A stretch of 64,000 bases of DNA from Drechmeria coniospora. Taxonomy: Eukaryota > Ascomycota > Sordariomycetes > Hypocreales > Ophiocordycipitaceae. The translations under genes and the position numbers were made by a program. The notes beneath the pieces are model-generated. The model was not told where the DNA came from, searched no databases, and was given only the letters and a program-made list of their open reading frames with translations. Shown here piece by piece: positions 45,488 through 56,481 of the stretch (position 1 is the first letter of the stretch; each line of letters opens with the position of its first letter). The stretch covers positions 9,110,520-9,174,519 of the forward strand of contig NC_054389.1 of the NCBI RefSeq assembly GCF_001625195.1, written 5' to 3'.

Positions 45488-47658
45488 TTAGTAGGCTAGC
45501 GGGACGGTGGGCTCCTCCTCGGCTTCGTCGGGACGAGGCGCCATGATCTCGCAAGCCTGCGCGAAAAATATCCGGCTGGGATTATCGTAGTCGTTCGTGA
45601 TGCTATAGAAGTTGCCTGGGCAGAACGGGTCAGCAAAGCTGGCAGGGCACAAGACGACACAACGAGATACGGCATGCTGAGTCACGACTGCGCGAAATGA
45701 AAAGAGAAATGAAATGGCTCACCTCGGGGAACGAACCAGGTACCGCCGGCGGATATGCGGAACTGGGCTTCGTTGATGGTGACGAGGACCTTGCCATAGT
45801 GAACGAAGAAGACCATGTGCATCTTGCGCGAGTTCTTGGGCCGCTTCTCGGCGCCGGGTGGCAGGTCGACGACACCGGCGCCCATGAAGGGCATCGTCAG
45901 CGTTTTGGCAAACCGGAAGGTAGCATCCTTGATGTCGGACGTTTGGATGGCGTCGGCCGAGATGGCGATGCGGTCGTCCATGACCTGGACGGGTTCGTCG
46001 TCCGCCGGCGGCTCTTGCTCGTGCTCGGGCTCCCATAGGACGATCTCGCCGGTGACGGTGCCAGGGTTGTACTCCCACTCCTCGAGCTCCTCATCGTCCT
46101 CCACGATGGTGTTTTGCCGTTGCTTCGCCTTGGATGGCGGCCGCCCCTTGCCTCGGGTCGCGCGCTTCGGCGGCGGCGGCAATTCCCTCTCGACGCGGAC
46201 GACCTCCTTGATGGTGGGCAGGACGAAGTCGTCTTTGTAGAACATGTCTGCCTGCTCCTCCTCTTCCCGTATTATCTGCTCGCCGCGCCAGTACTCGACG
46301 GGCTTGAAGGAGTGTCGGCCTGATCTCGTCTGCGTCATCGTCTCACCGCCACCGCGGACAGTGACGAGGCCGCGCGATTTGGGCAGTGGCGGGCCGCGTT
46401 GCAAAGCGACAAAGGATGCCTCTCCCGTGTCCAAGGCGGCATCGGATTTTGCGATTTGAGCCTTTGTCTTTCGCGCAAGCGGCTGGCCTTGTGACTTCGC
46501 CTTTTTCATGGTATTGGGCTTGCCGCCATTTATCGGTATCGCCTTCGCCTTCGCCTTCGCCTTTGACGCAGCGACGGCAGGCGCTGCTCTTTTCGCCGAC
46601 GGTGCCGCTGCTGGAGGGCCAGGCGGCGGCTGGATGCGTTGCCGCTTGTGCCGCCTGGGTTCCTCGTCCTCTTCCTGCAATTCTGCGGGCGGTGGTGATT
46701 CGGTATGACCGGTACCGCCAGCCGAGGATCGAAGTGATCTTCGTTTCTTCGATTCTTTGCGTTCCGAATGCGGTGGTGGCCTTCTTGCGATGGGTGAGAC
46801 GGCGGGTGCGTCCTCGTCGGACCGGTTATCCCGATCCTCCTCATCGGGTGCTCCCCTGGGACTGAAAGGAGGATCTTCGTCGTCGCCGCCCATAGCGTCA
46901 ACCATCTGAATCGACTGCTCAACCATTTCATCGAAATTGATATGCGCGCTGTCCCCCAGGACTTCGTCGTCGTCGTCGCCACCGTCCTCTTGCACGTTGG
47001 CTCGTCTCTTGCCGTTGACGCCGTTCGTCTTAGCCCTGGCGCTCCCGGCCGCAGACCTGGCGGTCTTGGCGTCAAAGTCGAGCTTTCGAGTGACGGTGAC
47101 GTCGCGATCCTCTGCGGCAGAGCGTCGGGCCAAGGAAGACAGCTGCCCCACGAGCGGGTTCTTACGCGCCGGGGAAGCCAAGTTCGTCTTCGCCGGGGAG
47201 CGACTCCTGGGCAGGGGGAACTTGAGGCTGCGCTGATTCTTAAGGAGCGTTCGGGGTCCAGGCCCAGCACCTGGGGGTAGACATGTCAGCGATGCAACGG
47301 GGAGTAGCCTTGACATGGCATCAGGGGAGGGGGCAAGGCGGAAATGGGACAGGGAAGAGAGCGGGCTTACTTGACGCAATATCCATATCCTCGCTGCCCG
47401 AGCTATCCTCGACGCCATTTGTAGAGGCGGCGGCCTTGTTGGGGGATGAGAAGATGGCGTCGAGGGGTTGCATGCCATGCTCGTCACGCTCGCCGCCATC
47501 GGGAAGGAAGACGCCGGTTTTGCTGGCTCAGGATTTAGAAGCGGGCAAGGAAGGTCCCGGGAGAGGAGAAAGGAGCAAACATACCGACCACGAACTCCAA
47601 GCTCATGAAAAGCTTGCGGCTCGGCAGCGGCCTCGCCACGCCTTGCGCGCGGAGCCAT
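45488..47658 (-). CDS. MIF2: Inner kinetochore protein Mif2 / CENP-C
   Basis: Binds CENP-A nucleosomes and links them to the outer kinetochore. Four exons: 47658-47585, 47522-47371, 47270-45723 and 45615-45488; 1902 nt, 633 aa. Introns are 62, 100 and 107 nt with GT-AG ends. The N-terminus (GVRGRKTGVFLPDGG, EHGMQPLDAIFSSP) is the fungal Mif2 head. A long acidic/basic disordered middle follows. The CENP-C motif RSGRHSFKPVEYWRGEQI is at about residues 390-408. The C-terminal cupin dimerisation fold (GVVDLPPGAEKRPKNSRKMH, VFFVHYGKVLVTI, TWFVPRGNFYSI) closes the protein, which ends TVPLAY. The last intron lies exactly within the cupin at VPR-GNFYSI. Confidence 0.94.
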
Positions 47659-49265
47659 GATGGAGGGGGGGGATCGTGCGTGCGACAAAGCGCTTTCGCG
47701 GCCGTCGATGGTGCTTCTGTCGTACGCCTGCCTGCTTGCCAGTCCGCCTCCGTTTCGGCTTTTCGGCTACGAGGCCTCGGGGGAACGCGTCGCGTTGGCT
47801 GCGAGAAATAGCGGGCGGCGTGGGCAGTTTTTGGATGCTGAAATGGCGACGCGCTGGAGCCCGAAATGGTGTTTACGAGCGTGTTGAATGAGGACGAGCG
47901 GATCTACTAACTTGTATTACTGTGCCTTACAGTACTGTACAAGTAACAAGTAAGTACTTGAGTGTAAGTACATGGCCATTCGTACTGTTGGTGGGCAGGA
48001 ACTGCCACTAGTGCGGCAAAGGCAATTAATCGGTCAACGAGATGCCCTATTTCGTCTACCTCCTACATCGGAGCGGTCAATCAATTAATACTGCGAGTAC
48101 TCCGTGCTCCGTACGTAATCAAATTTAGAGCCTCTGGTTGCAGTACTCTGTACCTCGCTCCTAGTCTACTCCAAGTACTAATACTTGCTTGTTTGCACTC
48201 GCACAACTCAAGTACCCCTACATACTGTGCAGTAGTAAGTATGCCTAGCACTTGTCTTGTACGGCCACACCTAACACCTCTGTTTGGTAGGACTTGTTGC
48301 GCGCAGTGCGTGTAGCACAGTTTAGGTCATAAACATGCAAGGACAAATGTGCTACGAATGCATACATTTGGGCATGTCGAGCAGGGTCCAAGGCATTTTC
48401 CATCGCAGCGAGCAACTCGTAAAACTACGAGCGGCAGACTGCCTCCGGATTGAACACCACTATTTCCGAGTTTTCGACTGGCCAGCTTTGCTGTTGGCCG
48501 TACTCGTACCCGTATAAGGACCTGTATAAGGACCTGTACAAGGACCTGTACAAGGACCTGTACAAGGAAGTACCTGTACTCGGATGGCGAAACGGTGATG
48601 CACTCTGATAGTGCGGAGAAAGTACCTAGTACCTAGTACTGACCTTCGGTATGGACCACCTACAGTGAGCCTGTATGCTGTATGTCGTATATAGTACTCC
48701 ATCCCGTTAGCACTATCAGCACACATGGACAATATGGAGAACTGGCATGTAATGGTAGCGCTCCTTACCAGAGTACCGACGAGAAGTGCACGTACAGACA
48801 GCAAGTGTACAAGAAGGCGCAGGTAAGTCCAGCAGTCCGCAGTGCAAATACAGTACTCCGGACTTGGAGTACATGCTCTGTAATTTTCTCAGTACTGTAG
48901 GACCTGGTTCCCCTTTCCAGGCACTTTATAGTGCTTCCAGCGCTAAACCTAATTCGCGCTGCCGGAGCTGTCGCAACGCGTCGTCGTCGTGGGGCTCACG
49001 GCGACAAGCATGCTTGACGTAGTGTCTGTCCTCGTGCAACTACAGTACTACAGTGAGTATACTTGCTTGCCTGCATCTACTATAAGTCTGCACCTGCATT
49101 CTTGTGCAATTTTACATCTGCTTCTACCATACAACCATCGTACCGCCATCGCCATCGCCGTCACCATCGCCGGCCTACATTCGCCTTCTCCACCGACCGC
49201 TGGCCAATTCCGCCTTCCTTGATCCCCCACCTCGGCTCCTCGATAGCCACCGACGCAAACTCGCC
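47659..49265. other. Divergent spacer between MIF2 and RNase H2 genes
   Basis: About 1.6 kb. Holds GTAC-type spacer words (TACTCCGTGCTCCGTACG near 48099-48116) and a 12-bp tandem repeat at 48512-48571. From 49080 the plus strand is CT- and CCATCG-rich and probably forms the RNase H2 promoter/leader. No gene is supported. Confidence 0.6.
48512..48571 (+). repeat. 12-bp tandem minisatellite, about 5 copies
   Basis: The unit GTAYAAGGACCT repeats from 48512. The first two copies have GTATAAGG, the next have GTACAAGG, and the last is truncated (GTACAAGGAAGT). Confidence 0.9.
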
Positions 49266-50330
49266 ATGGACGACGATGAGCGAACGGCTCCATCCCCTCC
49301 GCCGCCGCCTACCTCTCGACCACCCCCCTCATCATCCACAACCTTCATCCCGCCCTCCGTACACGCCCAAACCCTTCGCTCGGGCGCATCCTACTCCCAT
49401 TTCTCCCCCGTACCCTCCTCCCTCCTCGCGCCGTCCGATCCGTCCGATCCGTCGTCCTCGCCGCCCGCCTGCGCCCTCGGCGTCGATGAGGCCGGCCGCG
49501 GCCCCGTCCTCGGCCCCATGGTCTACGGCGTCTTCTACCTCCCGCTACCCCTCTCCGACCCCCTCCTCCGCCAAGGTCATCACTTCGACGACTCCAAGGC
49601 CCTCACGCCCGCCGTTCGCTCCGACCTCATGCGCGCCCTCTGCTCCCCCGGTTCCGACCTCCACGAGTCCTGCGGCTGGGCTACCGCCGCCCTCTCCGCG
49701 AGAGACATCGCCGCCGGCATGCTTCGTCCCGTCGTTCCCTACAACCTCAATGCCCAGGCCATGGACGCCACCGTCGACCTCATCAAGGCCGTCTACGCCC
49801 GCGGCGTCAACGTGCGCGAAATCTACGTCGACACCATCGGTCAGCCCGCCCCCTACCAAGCCAAGCTCCAGCGCATCTTCCCCACCGCCAAGATCACCGT
49901 TGCCAAGAAGGCCGACAGCCTCTACCCCTGCGTCAGCGCCGCCTCGGTGTGTGCCAAGGTCACGCGCGACGCCGCCCTCGAAGAGCTCTATCGGGCTCGT
50001 GCCGCCCACGATGCCGATGCCGATGCCGATGCCGACAACGACGGGTCCATGGCGTGGGGTTCGGGATACCCTTCCGATGGCCGTTGCGTGTCTTGGATGA
50101 AGGCCAATATGCATCCCCTCTTCGGCTGGGGCCCCGAGTGCCGCTTCAGCTGGGGCACGGCCAAGGACATGCTCGAGACCAAGGGCAACGGTGTCAAGGT
50201 AGAGTGGCCCGTCGACGACGACGGCGAGACGACGAGGCTCACCGATTTCTTCACCCCCGGGGCCGGAGACGCGGCCACCGAAGAGCTAGGGACATGGTTT
50301 GGGACCTCTACCGGGCTCGAGGCATTTTAG
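49266..50330 (+). CDS. RNH201: Ribonuclease H2 subunit A (catalytic)
   Basis: Removes RNA-DNA hybrids and single ribonucleotides from nuclear DNA. Predicted 354 aa, no intron, start ATG 49266 (CGCCATGGAC). The N-terminal 65 residues are Pro/Ser-rich. The type 2 RNase H signature GVDEAGRGPVLGPMVYG starts at about residue 72 (Asp74, Glu75); also seen are HFDDSKALT, YVDTIGQP and SLYPCVSAASVCAKVTRD. A short Ala-Asp repeat (DADADADAD) interrupts a helix before GSGYPSDGRC, and HPLFGWGPECRFSWGTA is typical. Near the end TTRLTDFF resembles a PCNA-interacting box without the leading Gln. The gene converges with SEY1, 277 nt between stop codons. Very high third-position C explains the long out-of-frame ORF over it. 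Confidence 0.95.
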   Translation: MDDDERTAPSPPPPPTSRPPPSSSTTFIPPSVHAQTLRSGASYSHFSPVPSSLLAPSDPSDPSSSPPACALGVDEAGRGPVLGPMVYGVFYLPLPLSDPLLRQGHHFDDSKALTPAVRSDLMRALCSPGSDLHESCGWATAALSARDIAAGMLRPVVPYNLNAQAMDATVDLIKAVYARGVNVREIYVDTIGQPAPYQAKLQRIFPTAKITVAKKADSLYPCVSAASVCAKVTRDAALEELYRARAAHDADADADADNDGSMAWGSGYPSDGRCVSWMKANMHPLFGWGPECRFSWGTAKDMLETKGNGVKVEWPVDDDGETTRLTDFFTPGAGDAATEELGTWFGTSTGLEAF

Positions 50331-50536
50331 TCCTTTCTGCATCGTCGCGGCTTAATAGTAATATGCAACAAGGTCAAGTCGAAGACGCGAAACGAGCATG
50401 TAAATGCAATGGCACACACGTCCGAGCGATAAAGTCTTGGAGAGAGAGAAAAAGGTGGGGGAAAAATCTTGTAAGCCATACATGTCGACTACTTCTCTTG
50501 AAAATCACCTCATATCCTGCCCGATCATGATACCAC

Positions 50537-50573
50537 GTGCTTGCATCCGGGTGTGGGTGCTTGCATCCGGGTG
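50537..50573. repeat. 17-bp direct repeat, 20-bp period
   Basis: GTGCTTGCATCCGGGTG occurs at 50537-50553 and again at 50557-50573, in the short convergent interval between RNH201 and SEY1. Confidence 0.85.
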
Positions 50574-50607
50574 GCCGCGGTATTCCTTCCGTAGAAGCTT
50601 GATAGTC

Positions 50608-53409
50608 TCAAATCTCGTCATCGTCCGCCGGCTTGGCCGCCCGTTTCCCCCTGCTATCCAACGTGTCCATGTTGATGTCCTCGCGTGCGCTCGTCGACGC
50701 CGGCACCGCCAGGGCCTGCCTCGCCGTCTCCGAGTTGGCGATGAAGTCGCGTAGCTGCTCCTTGGCAATGTCGATGCCTTGCGTGAATGCAGCGTTGCTC
50801 ATCTGCACCATGGGGCCGAGAAGGTTGAGCGTGTAGGCCACGTAGGTCCCCCCGGCAATCATGATGATCAGGATGAACAGGAACGGGTTCCGCAGAACTA
50901 GGCCATCATTAGTTTATCCGTCGCAACGTAACACGGGCAAGGGAGCAAGCAAGCAAGCCGATTCGGTCGCCCGACGTACCCATGAAGATTTCGTTCCAGC
51001 CGAGCGCCAGGAGGAGGGCGTAAAAGTACCACGGTATCTGGGCGATGCCGCCAATGGCGCTGCGCTTGGCTTCGACGTAGACCCCGTCGGCCGTCTTCTT
51101 GAAGCGCACCACGAGATCCTGCCTCTTGCTCTCGCTGAGCACCGTCATCTCCTCTTCGAGGCTCTTGCCTTCGTCCTCGTCGACGCCGCCGATCGGCGAT
51201 AGGTCTTCCTCGTCGCCGACCTCGACCCCGCGCGGTTGAGGTCCGACGAAGCCGGGCAGGTTCGGCGGCGCGTACGTACCCGACAGCCGGAACCTCGACA
51301 GGAGCGGGATGAGCGTCAGGGTCGACTCCCTCGCCTTCGTGTAGAGACCCTCGATGTCGTCCGTCGGCCGCCATATCCGTGGCACGCCCGCTTCGTCGTA
51401 GCGAAACTTGTCCTCAAAGTTCTCCCGAAGCTTCAGGAGGATGTTGCCCTCCATCACCTCCTCCTCGATCTTCTCCCGGAGACCGACCCAGCTCTTCCGG
51501 CGCAAGCGCCACATGCCAACGTCAGCCTCGTCGTCGGTGGCATCGAAGCTCTTGGCTCGATCCGCGAACCGTTCCTCGGCTTCCTTGACGATACCGGTGA
51601 AGACGTTCCAGATCCTGTCCCAGAGATCCTTCTCGCTTGGCGGCTTCTCTCCTTCCGGGGCGGCGGTGGAGCCGCCCTTGCCGGAGCCGAGGTTGTTGAA
51701 CTCGATGCCGACGGCATCTCCCAGCCGCGACTTCACCCAGCGTTCGACGCGCGTCGCCAGCCGGCGCATCTCTTCCTTGCGCAGCTTCGCGCTGACCTCG
51801 GCCAGCTCCGTCTCGAACAGCTGGTACTGCGCCCGGAAGTTGGTCCAGGCGACACCCTCCATCGCGAGCTCTTTGGCTTCGGCCTCGTAGATTTCGAGCG
51901 TCTTCTTCTTCTCGTTGGCGACGATTTCGGCAAACTCGTACGCTCCGCCGGCCTTTTGGCCTGCCTTGACTTTGTGAGCGACGGCCTCGCTGAAAGCGGC
52001 GACGCCGGCCTTGTGAGCGGCCGCCAGCTGTGCCTGGTACAGCGACTTGAGCCTCGCATCGACCTTTGCCTCGAGCTCGGACCTCTTTCGAACGTATGTT
52101 CCCTTGTGATAGCGGCTTGCCTGCGCCTCAAAGGCGGTGAAGATTTTCTCGCGCGCGCTGCTCCCCGTGGCGCCGAGCGCCGACAGAACCAAGATCTTGC
52201 CCAGTCTCGTCGCCTCGGTCTGCTGCTCCTCGAGGGGCGCAACGACGAGGTCGAAGGCGACGAGGACCTCGCGCGCAATTTCGTCACAGCGGAACTGTGC
52301 GAGGAGCTCTTGCTGCGTCGGCAAGTCGAGGTCCTTGTTGTTGACGATTTGGTCCCAGATGCCCTCGGCGTAGGCGGAAAAGCCGTCGGCGGGGATGCGT
52401 CGGTGATATTCGGGCAGGAAGATGCCGCCTTCGAGCTCTTGGTCGCCGTGGCCCCCCGCCTTGCCAGCTCTGTGGCCGGTCGCAAACCTCGCGCCGAGCT
52501 GATGGACCTCGCTCCTAAACCTTTCCTCCTGAAGAATCTTGTGGGGGAGGGCGGCGAAGGCAAAGTCGAAGTAGTCTTCTATCCTGGCGCTCTCGAGGCC
52601 GCGGGGCTTCGAGATGGTGGACCAAATCTTGGTCAAGTCCTGGACGAGCGTCGTTCGCAGGTTTGAAAGGGGCGTCGTTCCCAGATGGTCGCGAATGACG
52701 AAGAAGAGGAGGGATCTCGGCGTGGATCTGACGGAAGTCAGCGTGGCACTCACCATCGGCGCCTCGACGAGGCGGCGGGGACGTACTGCTTGTCCTTGAG
52801 GAAGAGCTGCAGGTTGACCTCGAAGACGGTCTTGAGCAAGCCCATGTTGGCGCCCTGATACAGACCGACCTGGTGCTCCCAGATGTTGACAAGCAGGACT
52901 TCGCTCGTGGCAAGGGCGAACAGGGCGCTCTTTCGCTCAAAGTCTTGATCCTCGCCACGCTCGCGACCGTCGGTGCCCTCGACGTCCATGACGAGGATGT
53001 TGTCGGCCATCTTGGCGCCGGCGCTCTCGCCGCGCTTGTTCTTGGACATCCAGATGCCCTTGGTCGTCTGGCGACGCTCCGTCTCCGACATTACGGAAAA
53101 TTCGGTGCCGAAGAGGTTGTTAAGCAGGGTGGACTTGCCGGTGGACTGGGAGCCAAAGACGGAGATGAGATGATAGTTGAACCCCGACTCGGCGACGTGA
53201 GTGGCGCGGAGGTAGCTGTTCAAGTTTTGGCTGCGCCGGGGCAGGGCAGAAGAGCATCCATGTCAGCATCATCAAGCGCCAGGAGACGGAGACGGTTGGG
53301 TTGGGTAGATGTACTTGAACTCCTTTTCTTCGTCGATGACCTGGACGCCATGCTGGTAGTTGTCGCCGGCCGCCGACGTGTTGCCGACGGCGGAAAAGTG
53401 GCCGTTCAT
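50608..53409 (-). CDS. SEY1: Sey1, atlastin-like dynamin-type GTPase of the ER
   Basis: ER membrane GTPase that drives homotypic fusion of ER tubules. Four exons: 53409-53315, 53230-52787, 52727-50980 and 50897-50608; 2577 nt, 858 aa. Introns are 84, 59 and 82 nt, all GT-AG with matching phases. The GTPase domain has P-loop GSQSTGKST (residues 58-66), switch region [12 protein letters not shown], and [20 protein letters not shown] long helical bundle follows. Two closely spaced membrane segments at about 740-795 ([20 protein letters not shown], then [16 protein letters not shown]) and a short cytosolic tail ending PADDDEI complete the Sey1/RHD3 layout. The third intron splits the membrane hairpin. 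A 23-G tract lies about 140 nt upstream of the start. Confidence 0.96.
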
Positions 53410-54797
53410 GATTGCGTGCGGGAGAGATGAGCTGAGGGTCGGGCAAACATGCGGTAGATGGAAAGGGCGTCGTCATGCAGCGACGGGTTGACGTAGGAGG
53501 AGATGGGAGAAAGTGAGGAGTAGACCTGATGTTGGAGACGCTGTTCGGGGGGGGGGGGGGGGGGGGGGGTGCGACAGTAGCTTGCTGAAGGGAAAGGGGC
53601 TTTTGTTTGGGCCAGGCACATGCAGGTGGGCGGAGGAGTTCGATGACGGCGCTAATTCGCTATTGGAGCTCTCCCTCCCTGTTGCTCAGCAGTCCAGAAG
53701 CCACATGCTCATGGCACGCCACCTAACTAACCCAGGGGAGCAATTGACCAGCAGAAAAGGACGGACCCTAGACGAATTGGGCAGTATACGTAGACAACGG
53801 AGATCGATTCTCCGCCTCCGACGGCCCAGTACGGAGTGGCTGTTCTCTGTAGTTATAGAGTGCGCAGTGCTTTACATGTCATGTTACAGTTCTTGTAGGT
53901 GTGCTCCGTACGCCGTACATTTAAACGACTAGGTACCTAAGTAAGTAGTACTATATTGTACTCCGCACTAGTAAGCACAACACCTTTGTTTCCATCAATT
54001 TGGGCTCTGCTACTAGCTGTCCATGTCGTGGTTGCAAAGCGCCGACCTTCTGCTACACTTGCTCTTCCAAACCATACTGCTCCATGTATGTTTAAGAGCA
54101 TCCGTACGGGATACAATACTTCGTCAGACGCGGTGATGTATTAAGACGCCTTGAACGTGTACTATTTTTGCTGACACATGTAAACAGAATTTGCTTTCCG
54201 TCAGCTCTGGGATGGGAAATGATGCGTGTTCGTCCCATACCGGACACCTGTACGGAATATTGCAGAAGCATAGACATGCGGTCAGGTTTTGCAATCCAGC
54301 CTGACCTTACATCCGCTTATTTGCTCGCCCTACAGAAAAATACATTGATTATATGGCATGTATCCAGTGGGCGTGTACTCCGTACCTACTGAGCAGTACT
54401 ACACCGCAGTTGACATGTGCTGTATATAGCCTGCCTCGCTTCGTTAAACGTCGGCCCATGAACATCATCGACAGGTGTCGTTTTGTACAAGTCAGAGCTG
54501 AGGCACGTCACAAACACAAATGTAGCTACCTAGGTCCTAGGCACAACTTCAGAGTGAAGAGAAGAGTGTCTTTTTACGCAATTGACTTTTGATGCTGTTG
54601 TGATGACTTTCGCCCGAGGTTCAGTACCCCAAGTACCAAGTACCTCCCACTGACCGCCCCTCCCCCATCTTAGCTTCATCCAGCTTCACCTGTTATCACC
54701 GTCAACGACATCCCGAGTGTGACGACTGCTTTCTATCTCATCGTCACTCTCCACCCCCTGCTGCCGATCCAGAAACCCCTGTGTTCACTCGCCCAAA
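53410..54797. other. Divergent spacer between SEY1 and the dienelactone hydrolase gene
   Basis: Contains the SEY1 promoter/leader with a long poly-G tract, GTAC-type words around 53900-53980, and the promoter of the hydrolase gene (CT-rich from 54650). Short frames only. Confidence 0.6.
53547..53569 (+). repeat. Homopolymer of 23 G
   Basis: An uninterrupted G23 run (C23 on the SEY1 coding strand) 138 nt upstream of the SEY1 ATG, in promoter or leader. True length is uncertain because such runs are prone to sequencing and assembly error. Confidence 0.8.
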
Positions 54798-55982
54798 ATG
54801 CTGATCCACGAATCGCATATCGACGTCCGCACGTCCGCCAACGGCAAGGACAGCACCATGCGTATGAATCTCTCGTGACCCTCAACATCCCGCATCCCCT
54901 CGCCGAGCTCACTCATCCCCTAGGAATATTCGTCTTTCACCCGGTAATCCCCGGGTATCCAAACGCGTGGGCTCTCCGTCAAACCTTGCCATTCGAACCT
55001 CTGACTGACTCCAACCGTAGTCGCTTCCCGGCCGTCTGTCTCTTCAGTGAAATCTATCAAGGTCGTCCCGCACTTCTCTATGCCCACCGTATTCCCGGTG
55101 CAGAACGTACGCTGACGGTGGAAGCCAGTCACCGGTCCCGTCGCGCGCTTCGCCCGCCAGATTGCCGGCCATGGGTACATTGTCGCCGCGCCGTCCTCCT
55201 ACCACGACTTTGTCGGTCCCGAGCCCCTCCAGTACGACGCTGCCGACACAGACCGCGGCAACCAGTTCAAGAAGGACAAGGTGCGCTCCCTCAGACCAGC
55301 AAAGACCTACTCCATCCCATCGGGGCCACCTCATCGAGCCGTCACGTTCTGACGTCGTCCAGACACTGGCGTCGTATGACGCAGACGCGCGTGCTACCAT
55401 CGACCACCTCCTCTCCTTACAAACTTGCACAGGCCGGGTCGGCACCACAGGCATGTGTCTCGGCGGCCACCTCGCCGTCCGTGCCGCTGTACGTCCCCCT
55501 TTCCACTCCCCCAACCCGCCCCGAACACGGCTCGTGCAGGTCTTACGACGTCGTAGCTCGATACCCGCATCTCCGCCTGCGTCTCCTACTTCGCCACCGA
55601 TATCCAATCCCGCACCCTCGGCCCCCACGCAGCCGCCGACACGTCCCCGTCGCCACCCCCCAGCTCGGCCCACACACTCGATCTATTTCCCTCCCTCAAG
55701 GGCGAGCTCGCCATGATTTTCGGCATCCAGGATACTCACGTCCCCGACGCCGGCCGTGACCTTATCCGCGCTAAGCTGCGTGACGCCGCCGTCGTCTTCA
55801 GCTTCCACGAGTTTGCTGGTGCACAGCACGCCTTCATCCGGGACGAATTGAGCAAGGGCCGCTATGACCCAGCCGTGACCAAGGTTTGCTTCGAGGTCTT
55901 GCTCGAACTGTTTGGGCGAGTGCTCCGAACGGACCTTGGAAGCAAAGACCCAGCTGTGGCCCCTCCGGAGCATGTCTGCTAG
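54798..55982 (+). CDS. Dienelactone hydrolase family protein
   Basis: Predicted cytosolic alpha/beta hydrolase of 283 aa. Six exons: 54798-54861, 54924-54966, 55021-55061, 55129-55280, 55363-55488 and 55557-55982. The five introns are 62, 54, 67, 82 and 68 nt; total 852 nt. Splicing gives STMRIFVFHPVIPGYPNARF, FSEIYQVTGPVARFARQIAG and SSYHDFVGPEPL, the usual fungal family core. The probable triad is Cys132 (GTTGMCLGGH), Asp201 (GIQDTHVPD) and His233 (GAQHAF). The third donor (GTCGTC) is weak, but the join EIYQ-VTGP is strongly family-like. Family members hydrolyse dienelactones or other small esters/lactones; the substrate cannot be told here. Exon density is unusual for this window. Confidence 0.9.
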
Positions 55983-56481
55983 ACGACTGTTGATGTGTGA
56001 CCATGTGTCATGGGATGTCGAGTTCAATGCACGTCACACATCATGGTCCGTCACCGTACGAGTCATCATGGCATGTACCTTGATAAAAAAATCACTTTTT
56101 ATTTTTCTCTCGCGGTGCTGATCAAAAGCGAACTTCATCACCGCTACTATCCAGTCCCTACCCGCATAACGGGCGAGGTGACATCAATATTGTTGTATGT
56201 TGCGTGTTAAATCAACCCTCGACATCAAGAAAAAAGCGGTCGTTCCGAGCATGTGCCAAATTGCCCGTCTTTCACCAAAGCAAGGCCGGCGCAAACGCTG
56301 CATTGCAGGTCGACTTTCCGATGAAGATTTTTGCTCGCATAACTTGTGCTGCTTGTATATGACTAATCCGTCCCCAGGATGCCGAGGCAGAAATTGATTC
56401 AGGTTGGCGTTCGATGAGCAGCTTGACGAGCGCGCAAGGTAGAGGTAAATATTACCATCAAGTCATTCGTCACGCCGCAGA
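55983..56481. other. Convergent 3' flanks of the hydrolase and MscS-like genes
   Basis: About 500 nt of AT-richer 3' flank, with an A/T-rich stretch near 56083-56109 (AAAAAAATCACTTTTTATTTTT). No gene is seen. Confidence 0.6.

Noticed and set aside
49063..50100. 345-aa Pro/Ser-rich frame overlapping RNH201 in another register
   Set aside because: Low-complexity translation caused by C-rich codons; no conserved features.
51236..52666. 476-aa plus-strand frame antisense to SEY1
   Set aside because: Shadow frame; sense strand encodes a full Sey1.
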